From NCBI GenBank assembly GCA_038205135.1, contig JBBRCF010000034.1:1-28589 (forward strand): DNA of 28,589 nt, given 5' to 3'. The position numbers and the translations under genes are program-made. The first letter of the stretch is position 1. Every line of letters begins with the position of its first letter. The DNA comes from UBA9554 sp038205135. GTDB taxonomy: Bacteria > Pseudomonadota > Alphaproteobacteria > Rhodobacterales > Rhodobacteraceae. The notes under the pieces are model-generated. The model did no database searches. It was not told the DNA's origin and saw nothing but the letters and a program-made list of their open reading frames with translations. Shown here one piece after another: positions 23,948 to 28,589 of the stretch.

Positions 23948-24742
23948 ATGCATCCGTTGCTGACCCCGGCCATGATCGACACGTTCCAGCGCGATGGCGT
24001 GGTGCTGATCCCCGGCCTGTTCGCCGATTGGGTCGAGGTATTGCGCGCCGGTGTCGCGCGAAACATCGACGCGCCCGGCCCCTATGCGTCAGAAAACCGG
24101 AAGGACGGCGAAACCGGGCGGTTCTTTGACGATTATTGCAACTGGCAGCGCATCCCGGAGTTTGAAACGGTGATTCGCGACAGCCCCGCTGCACAGGTGG
24201 CGGCCGCGCTGATGGCGTCGCGCACGGTGCAGGTGTTTCACGATCATGTGCTGGTCAAGGAACCGGGCACGTCGATGGCGACGCCGTGGCATACTGACGG
24301 GCCGTATTATTTTGTCGGCGGGCAGCAGACCGTCAGCTTCTGGTCGCCGCTGGACCCTGTGACAGACGCCGCGCTGCGCTGTGTGCCGGGATCGCACCGT
24401 TGGGAAAAACCCGTGCTGCCGATGCGCTGGATCGAGGAAGAGGCATATTTTCCCAACGTCGCGGATTACATGCCCGTCCCCGACCCCGAGGCCGAAGGCA
24501 TGCCCATCGTCGAATGGCCGATGGCCCCCGGCGACGCGGTGGCGTTCAATTATGACATCCTGCATGGCGCGCGCGGCAACACGTCCGCGGCGCGGCGACG
24601 GGCGTTTTCGCTGCGGCTGGTGGGCGATGATGCCCGTTATGTCGAACGACCGGGCCGCACCTCGCCGCCGTTCCCGGATCACGGGATGCAGACCGGGCAG
24701 CGTCTGCGCGCGGACTGGTTTCCGGTGATTTACGGCGGGTGA
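23948..24742 (+). CDS. Phytanoyl-CoA dioxygenase (PhyH) family oxygenase
   Basis: The product is 264 residues, a Fe(II)/2-oxoglutarate-dependent oxygenase of the PhyH type. The iron ligands are His and Asp in ATPWHTDGPYYF and a distal His in ILHGARGN; the Arg residues after it (RRRAFSLRLVGDD) include the likely 2-oxoglutarate salt-bridge. SFWSPLDPVTDAALRCVPGSHRWEKPVLP is the typical core strand region. Related bacterial enzymes hydroxylate lipids, alkaloids or ectoine; the substrate is unknown here. EctD is a less likely match because its signature sequences were not recognised. AAGGAG at about 23936-23941 fits the ATG at 23948. A near-palindrome GGCGG-TGATCA-CCGCC spans the stop codon. Confidence 0.88.
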   Translation: MHPLLTPAMIDTFQRDGVVLIPGLFADWVEVLRAGVARNIDAPGPYASENRKDGETGRFFDDYCNWQRIPEFETVIRDSPAAQVAAALMASRTVQVFHDHVLVKEPGTSMATPWHTDGPYYFVGGQQTVSFWSPLDPVTDAALRCVPGSHRWEKPVLPMRWIEEEAYFPNVADYMPVPDPEAEGMPIVEWPMAPGDAVAFNYDILHGARGNTSAARRRAFSLRLVGDDARYVERPGRTSPPFPDHGMQTGQRLRADWFPVIYGG

Positions 24743-24768
24743 TCACCGCCTGATGCTGTGCGCCCCAT

Positions 24769-24797
24769 AAAAAAGGACGGCCCCGACCGGACCGCCC
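24769..24797 (-). terminator. Rho-independent terminator of the outer-membrane barrel gene
   Basis: On the - strand an 8-bp stem (24797-24790 with 24782-24775, including two G-U pairs) with a 7-base loop is followed by six T (24774-24769). It lies 23 bases after the barrel gene stop and faces the end of the dioxygenase gene. Confidence 0.75.
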
Positions 24798-24819
24798 TGC
24801 TGGCACGCCGCAGCAGCGT

Positions 24820-25497
24820 TCAGAACTTCATCGACACGCCAAAATTGATCGCGTTGGTGAACAGCCGGGTTTCGGCGCTGTGTCCGCCGGCCAGATCGGC
24901 TTTGTTCCACGACGCTACGAACTGGTATTCGCCAAACGCCGCCCAGCGGTCGTTGATGTCATATTTCGCGCCCGCGGTTACCCGCATGGCCGGCCCGGTA
25001 TATTGGTATCCGAAGGTCCGGTTCACACCATCGTTTGCGTCGACATGCGGGATCGCCAGGCCCAGGCCCAACCCGGCATAGGGCGACAGTTTGCCCCAGC
25101 GGTTGTCCCAGCGTTTGGCGATATTGGCGGTGATGATGTTGTGCCCGTCGGTCAATTCGAACCGGGCAAAGCCAAGCGCCGTCTTGTCGGCATCGCTGAG
25201 GTAGACCTTGGTATGGGTAAACTCGACGCCATAGCCCAGGCCGCCTTGCTGCCACCACATCACGCGCGCGCCATAATACGGCGGCGGCGAAAAGGATTTG
25301 CCTTCCCAGGCGACGTGGCGCGAAAACGCGCCAACGGTGGCGTTCGTGCCTTCCAGCGTGCTGTGCGGCGCGGTCTGATACCCCGTATACAGGCTGACTT
25401 CCATCTCGGCCATCGCCGGGGCGGCGAGAAATCCGGCAAACAGGGTTGCCCCTGCGACAATCAGTGCCTTGGGCAGTGCCTTGAGGCGGGCCAGCAT
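24820..25497 (-). CDS. Outer-membrane beta-barrel protein, LpxQ/lipid A oxidase-like
   Basis: The product is 225 residues with a signal peptide ending AAPAMA at residue 30. The mature part begins EMEVSLYTGYQTAPHS and consists of alternating amphipathic strands, ending in Phe (NFGVSMKF), as outer-membrane barrels do. The blocks EMEVSLYTGYQTAPHS, TDGHNIITANIAKRW, LSPYAGLGLGLAIPHVD and RWAAFGEYQF resemble proteins annotated as lipid A oxidase (LpxQ), which converts the proximal lipid A glucosamine to aminogluconate in Rhizobium. That activity is inferred; a generic OmpW-like barrel is the alternative. The start at 25497 is preferred because it begins the signal peptide and AAGGAT lies just upstream. 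Confidence 0.75.
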   Translation of the reverse strand: MLARLKALPKALIVAGATLFAGFLAAPAMAEMEVSLYTGYQTAPHSTLEGTNATVGAFSRHVAWEGKSFSPPPYYGARVMWWQQGGLGYGVEFTHTKVYLSDADKTALGFARFELTDGHNIITANIAKRWDNRWGKLSPYAGLGLGLAIPHVDANDGVNRTFGYQYTGPAMRVTAGAKYDINDRWAAFGEYQFVASWNKADLAGGHSAETRLFTNAINFGVSMKF

Positions 25498-25523
25498 GAC
25501 GCTTATCCTTATGTTAGGGTTTT

Positions 25524-25536
25524 GGCATGATATGCC
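25524..25536. promoter_or_regulatory. Palindrome at the predicted start of the barrel-gene transcript
   Basis: GGCAT and ATGCC are perfect inverted arms around a 3-base centre GAT. The site lies just downstream of the candidate -10 of the barrel-gene promoter, a typical repressor position. Its regulator is unknown. Confidence 0.4.
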
Positions 25537-25537
25537 G

Positions 25538-25566
25538 GATGTAACCTTTGTGGTGCGAAACGGCAA
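25538..25566 (-). promoter_or_regulatory. Candidate promoter of the barrel gene
   Basis: On the - strand TTGCCG (25566-25561) and TACATC (25543-25538) are 17 bases apart. The predicted start is about 34 bases before the barrel-gene ATG at 25497. The -10 match is moderate. Confidence 0.4.
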
Positions 25567-25568
25567 GA

Positions 25569-25598
25569 GCATCACATTCATATTGCCGCATGTGATGC
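25569..25598. promoter_or_regulatory. 9-bp inverted repeat between the barrel gene and petA
   Basis: GCATCACAT (25569-25577) and ATGTGATGC (25590-25598) are perfect inverted copies with 12 bases between, so arm centres are two helical turns apart (21 bp). That geometry suits a dimeric regulator. It lies just upstream of the barrel-gene -35 and about 140 bases before the petA start, so either gene could be its target. Confidence 0.55.
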
Positions 25599-25644
25599 AA
25601 GGCAGAGACCTGCGCGGAGTTGTCTGCTGGACGGATCGGCAACA

Positions 25645-25662
25645 ACCCGCTAAGTCGCGGGT
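25645..25662 (+). other. 6-bp hairpin in the petA leader
   Basis: ACCCGC (25645-25650) and GCGGGT (25657-25662) pair perfectly around TAAGTC, about 72 bases before the petA start. No T run follows. The role is unknown. Confidence 0.35.
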
Positions 25663-25734
25663 CAGAACGGGCGCAAGTCAACGCGTCTGGAACAACAGTG
25701 GTCCGGTCTGACCATAAGAATTGGAGTGATCTTC

Positions 25735-26295
25735 GTGTCCCACGCCGACGAACTCGCAGGTTCCCGCCGAGATTTCTTGTACTATGCCACTGCCGGGGCC
25801 GGCGTGGTCGCGACCGGAGCGGTTGTCTGGCCGCTGGTCAACCAGATGAACCCGTCGGCCGATGTGCAGGCCCTGTCGTCGATCCGCGTCGATGTGTCCT
25901 CGATCGAGCCGGGCACACAGCTGACGGTGAAATGGCTGGGCAAACCGGTGTTCGTCCGCCGCCGGACCGAAGAGGAAATCGCCAATTCCCGCGCCGTGGC
26001 GCTGGAAGAACTGGTCGACAAGAATGCCCAGAATCGCAACAACATGGACCTCGACGCCAGCGACCAGAACCGTTCGCTGGACGAGGCGGGCGAATGGCTG
26101 GTGATGATCGGCGTCTGCACCCATCTGGGTTGCGTGCCGATCGGTGACGGAGCCGGCGATTTTGGCGGGTGGTTTTGCCCTTGCCACGGATCGCACTATG
26201 ATGAGTCTGGCCGTATCCGCAAAGGCCCCGCGCCCGAGAACCTGTGGATCCCGGTGTCTGCATTCGAAGATGAAACAACGATCAAACTGGGCTGA
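25735..26295 (+). CDS. petA: Ubiquinol-cytochrome c reductase Rieske iron-sulfur subunit
   Basis: This is the 2Fe-2S subunit of the cytochrome bc1 complex, which takes an electron from ubiquinol at the Qo site and passes it to cytochrome c1. The product is 186 residues. The N-terminus has a Tat-type signal anchor SRRDFLYYATAGAG, with twin Arg at 11-12, that remains as the membrane helix. Cluster ligands are in CTHLGC (Cys128, His130; Cys133 in the disulfide) and CPCHGSHYD (Cys148, His151; Cys150 in the disulfide). GTG at 25735 is chosen because TTGGAG lies 8 bases upstream and the sequence begins SHADELAG like Rhodobacter PetA. GTG at 25726 is the other in-frame start. It is the first gene of petABC, with petB 11 bases later. 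Confidence 0.97.
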   Translation: MSHADELAGSRRDFLYYATAGAGVVATGAVVWPLVNQMNPSADVQALSSIRVDVSSIEPGTQLTVKWLGKPVFVRRRTEEEIANSRAVALEELVDKNAQNRNNMDLDASDQNRSLDEAGEWLVMIGVCTHLGCVPIGDGAGDFGGWFCPCHGSHYDESGRIRKGPAPENLWIPVSAFEDETTIKLG

Positions 26296-26306
26296 GGACC
26301 GACGCC

Positions 26307-27641
26307 ATGGCTGGTATTCCGCACGACCATTACGAACCTAAATCCGGCGCTGCAAAGTGGCTGCATTCCCGCCTGCCGATTGTCGGGCTGGCATATGACA
26401 CGCTGATGCTGCCGACCCCCAAGAACCTCAACTGGATGTGGATATGGGGCATCGTCCTGACATTCTGTCTGGCGATGATGATCGTCACCGGCATCACGCT
26501 GGCGATGCATTACACCCCCCATGTCGACCAGGCCTTTGCGTCGGTCGAACATATCACGCGGGACGTGAACGGCGGGCACATGCTGCGCTACCTCCATCAG
26601 AACGGCGCTTCGCTGTTCTTTGTGGCGGTCTACCTGCACATTTTCCGCAGTCTTTACTACGGCAGCTACAAGGCCCCGCGCGAAGTGACGTGGATCATCG
26701 GCATGCTGATCTATCTGGCGATGATGGCGACGGCGTTCATGGGCTACGTGCTGCCCTGGGGCCAGATGTCGTTCTGGGGCGCCACGGTGATCACCGGTCT
26801 GTTCGGTGCCATCCCGTTCATTGGGCCGGACATCCAGACCTGGCTGCTGGGCGGACCGGCAGTGGATAACGCGACGCTGAACCGCTTCTTCAGCCTGCAT
26901 TATTTGCTCCCCTTCGTGATTGCGGCACTGGTCGCCATTCACATCTGGGCGTTCCATACCACAGGCAACAACAATCCGACCGGTGTCGAGGTGCGGCGTG
27001 CATCGAAAGCCGAAGCCGAAAAAGACACTTTGCCCTTCTGGCCGTATTTCGTGATCAAGGACCTGTTCGCGCTGGCTCTGGTGCTGCTGGTGTTCTTTGC
27101 GATCGTTGGCTTCATGCCGAACTATCTGGGCCACCCTGACAACTACATCGAGGCGAACCCGCTTTCGACACCCGCCCACATCGTGCCGGAATGGTATTTC
27201 CTGCCGTTCTACGCCATTCTGCGCGCGTTCACTGCGGATGTCTGGGTGGTGATGCTGGTGGACTGGGCGTCGTTCGGGATCATTGACGCCAAATTCTTTG
27301 GTGTGTTGGCGATGTTCGGATCGATCGCCGTGATGGCCATGGCACCGTGGCTGGATACGTCCTCGGTGCGGTCGGGCCGCTATCGCCCGATGTTCAAATG
27401 GTACTTCTGGCTGCTCGCGGTGGACTTCGTGGTGCTGACCTGGGTGGGCGCGATGCCGACCGAAGGCATCTACCCCTACATTTCGCTGATCGGCTCGGCT
27501 TACTGGTTCGCCTATTTCCTGATCATCCTGCCGCTGCTGGGCGTGATCGAAAAGCCGCTGGCGACCCCGGCGACCATCGAAGAAGACTTCAACGCTTACG
27601 TTGCGCATGAGCCCCGTGGCCTGTCGCAGCCGGCGGAATAA
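26307..27641 (+). CDS. petB: Cytochrome b subunit of the bc1 complex
   Basis: Cytochrome b holds hemes bL and bH and forms both quinone sites of the bc1 complex in the inner membrane. The product is 444 residues with eight membrane helices. The heme-ligating histidines are at 97 and 111 (YLHQNGASLFFVAVYLHIFR) and at 198 and 212 (LHYLLPFVIAALVAIHIW), in the same positions as in Rhodobacter capsulatus as I recall its numbering. The Qo-site PEWY motif is in HIVPEWYFLPFYAILRAF. VLPWGQMSFWGATVITG is the conserved cd1 region. TGAGGA lies just before the ATG as a ribosome binding site. The downstream petC starts 13 bases later. Confidence 0.98.
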   Translation: MAGIPHDHYEPKSGAAKWLHSRLPIVGLAYDTLMLPTPKNLNWMWIWGIVLTFCLAMMIVTGITLAMHYTPHVDQAFASVEHITRDVNGGHMLRYLHQNGASLFFVAVYLHIFRSLYYGSYKAPREVTWIIGMLIYLAMMATAFMGYVLPWGQMSFWGATVITGLFGAIPFIGPDIQTWLLGGPAVDNATLNRFFSLHYLLPFVIAALVAIHIWAFHTTGNNNPTGVEVRRASKAEAEKDTLPFWPYFVIKDLFALALVLLVFFAIVGFMPNYLGHPDNYIEANPLSTPAHIVPEWYFLPFYAILRAFTADVWVVMLVDWASFGIIDAKFFGVLAMFGSIAVMAMAPWLDTSSVRSGRYRPMFKWYFWLLAVDFVVLTWVGAMPTEGIYPYISLIGSAYWFAYFLIILPLLGVIEKPLATPATIEEDFNAYVAHEPRGLSQPAE

Positions 27642-27654
27642 GAAAGGTCGAATG

Positions 27655-28446
27655 ATGCTTAAACGTTTTGCAATAGCGACCGCGACGATCCTCTCGCTTT
27701 CGGGTGCTGCCTTGGCAGCCGAAAGCGAGGCGTATGTCGGCGACGTGAAGTTTTCCTTTGAAGGCCCGTTCGGGACCTATGACCAGTTCCAGTTGCAGCG
27801 TGGTCTTCAGGTCTTCACCGAGGTCTGTTCGGCCTGCCATGGCATGAAATTCGTGCCGATCCGCACACTGGCAGACTCCGGTGGGCCGGCCTTGCCCGAA
27901 GATCAGGTGCGCGCCTATGCCGCCAGTCTTTCGGATATCACCGACGCAGAAACGGGCGAAGACCGGCCGCGTACGCCGGGGGACCATTTCCCGGCTTCGG
28001 GTTTGGAAACCGCACCGGATCTGTCACTGATGACCAAGGCGCGGGCCGGGTTTCACGGACCGTATGGCACCGGGATAAACCAGTTCGTCAAAGGTATGGG
28101 TGGGCCGGAATATATCGTCGCCCTGCTGAATGGCTACACCGGCGAAGAAAAGGAAGAAGCGGGAAGTTTCTTTTACGAAAACACCGCCTTCCCGGGTGGA
28201 TGGATCGCTATGGCACCGCCCGTGTCGGATCAGCTGGTGGAATATGCCGATGGACATGACAATTCGCAGCAGAACATCTCTGAAGATGTTGCCGCCTTCC
28301 TGATGTGGGCCGCCGAGCCCAAGATGATGGCGCGGAAACAGTCGGGATTCGTTGCGGTCATTTTCCTGTCGGTACTGGCGGTGCTGCTTTACCTGACCAA
28401 CAAGCAATTGTGGGCCCCGATCAAGCGGCGTGCAAAGAACACATGA
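27655..28446 (+). CDS. petC: Cytochrome c1 of the bc1 complex
   Basis: Cytochrome c1 accepts electrons from the Rieske protein and gives them to a soluble or membrane cytochrome c in the periplasm. The product is 263 residues. The signal peptide ends near ALA before AESEAY. Heme is bound by CSACH (residues 58-62), and the axial Met is in GGWIAMAPPVSDQ. The single C-terminal membrane helix GFVAVIFLSVLAVLLYLTNKQLW anchors it. The region GYTGEEKEEAGSFFYENTAFPGGW replaces the longer, disulfide-bearing loop known in Rhodobacter capsulatus, so no such disulfide is possible. ATG at 27655 is preferred for spacing of 7 from AAAGG; ATG at 27652 is the alternative. Confidence 0.96.
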   Translation: MLKRFAIATATILSLSGAALAAESEAYVGDVKFSFEGPFGTYDQFQLQRGLQVFTEVCSACHGMKFVPIRTLADSGGPALPEDQVRAYAASLSDITDAETGEDRPRTPGDHFPASGLETAPDLSLMTKARAGFHGPYGTGINQFVKGMGGPEYIVALLNGYTGEEKEEAGSFFYENTAFPGGWIAMAPPVSDQLVEYADGHDNSQQNISEDVAAFLMWAAEPKMMARKQSGFVAVIFLSVLAVLLYLTNKQLWAPIKRRAKNT

Positions 28447-28452
28447 TCGAAT

Positions 28453-28470
28453 GCTGCATTCCGGTGCAGC
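28453..28470 (+). other. 6-bp hairpin after petC
   Basis: GCTGCA (28453-28458) and TGCAGC (28465-28470) pair perfectly around TTCCGG. It lies just after the petC stop and ahead of the main terminator; it may protect the 3' end. Confidence 0.35.
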
Positions 28471-28492
28471 CTGAACGCCCATGATGTCATCG

Positions 28493-28521
28493 CCCGCCCG
28501 GTCAATCCGGGCGGGTTTTTT
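28493..28521 (+). terminator. Strong rho-independent terminator of petABC
   Basis: CCCGCCCGG (28493-28501) and CCGGGCGGG (28507-28515) form a perfect 9-bp GC stem around TCAAT, followed by six T (28516-28521). It ends the petABC transcript. Confidence 0.93.
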
Positions 28522-28589
28522 CATGTGCCCAGCCAGTCGCGCAGGGCCGCCGGTCGCGCGGCAAACAGGTCCGCGGTTGCGACGGGGGC
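28521..28589 (-). CDS. C-terminal end of an unidentified convergent gene
   Basis: On the - strand a frame open to the window edge ends ATADLFAARPAALRDWLGT and TGA at 28523-28521. Its composition is like a real protein end, and the stop sits exactly against the petABC terminator, as expected for a convergent neighbour. Only 22 residues are visible, so no family can be named. Confidence 0.4.
   Translation of the reverse strand, partial: APVATADLFAARPAALRDWLGT

Noticed and set aside
26196..27608. 470-residue open frame antisense to petB
   Set aside because: It is rich in His, Arg and Gln, has no recognisable domain and exactly mirrors the strongly supported petB. It is a by-product of high GC content.

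Overview
The window is high-GC alphaproteobacterial chromosome, most likely from the order Rhodobacterales (Rhodobacteraceae or Roseobacter group). The evidence is a cytochrome bc1 operon petABC very close to that of Rhodobacter, an L-malyl-CoA/beta-methylmalyl-CoA lyase (mcl1) of the Rhodobacter type, a small FYDLN acid protein beside tRNA-Ala, an unusual DapF, and dense gene packing with many 4-bp start/stop overlaps. Most genes are ordinary housekeeping genes. The accessory part is a capsule-type polysaccharide export locus at about 4.8-13.5 kb.

Layout. 1-4.5 kb: the 3' part of epmA and pncB on the + strand, then a convergent pair of metallophosphoesterase and glmM on the - strand. 4.5-4.85 kb: non-coding. 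4.85-13.5 kb: surface polysaccharide locus. On the - strand are the ABC permease kpsM, a large RgpF/WbsX-type protein and a sulfotransferase-like protein. Divergent on the + strand are kpsE, kpsT and a family 2 glycosyltransferase, coupled by 4-bp overlaps. The glycosyltransferase is broken by one extra base in a run of seven C. A beta-propeller-like protein with RTX calcium-binding repeats follows. 13.56-17.1 kb: tRNA-Lys(UUU) with a clear promoter, then dapF-mtaB, a PaiB-like protein and a glutathione S-transferase. 17.1-19.7 kb on the - strand: mcl1, a class IV (D-amino acid type) aminotransferase, tRNA-Ala(GGC) and the FYDLN protein. 19.8-21.2 kb on the + strand: a YgjP-like zinc metallopeptidase and a GntR/FCD regulator. 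21.2-23.8 kb on the - strand: a decayed sugE-type SMR efflux gene fused to the end of accA, accA, a 12-bp tandem repeat, a DUF302 protein and a LysE-family exporter. 23.9-25.5 kb: a phytanoyl-CoA dioxygenase-like protein and a convergent LpxQ-like outer-membrane barrel with terminator. 25.7-28.5 kb: petABC with a strong terminator, then the end of an unidentified convergent gene.

How it fits together. KpsM, KpsT and KpsE are the inner-membrane part of an ABC-dependent polysaccharide exporter. The RgpF/WbsX protein and the GT2 would build the glycan, and the sulfotransferase-like protein could decorate it. The RTX protein may be a secreted surface partner. The outer-membrane channel and the initiating transferases are not in this window. 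PetABC links quinol oxidation to cytochrome c, and Mcl1 implies the ethylmalonyl-CoA pathway for C2 assimilation.

The points most worth a second look are: the C7 frameshift in the glycosyltransferase; a DapF with Ser and Val where the family has its second catalytic Cys and a conserved Glu; a nested dyad overlapping the ribosome binding site of the RgpF/WbsX gene; a stepwise-decayed sugE translationally coupled to accA; and the palindromic architecture between the LpxQ-like gene and petA. No CRISPR array, transposase, integrase or phage gene was seen.
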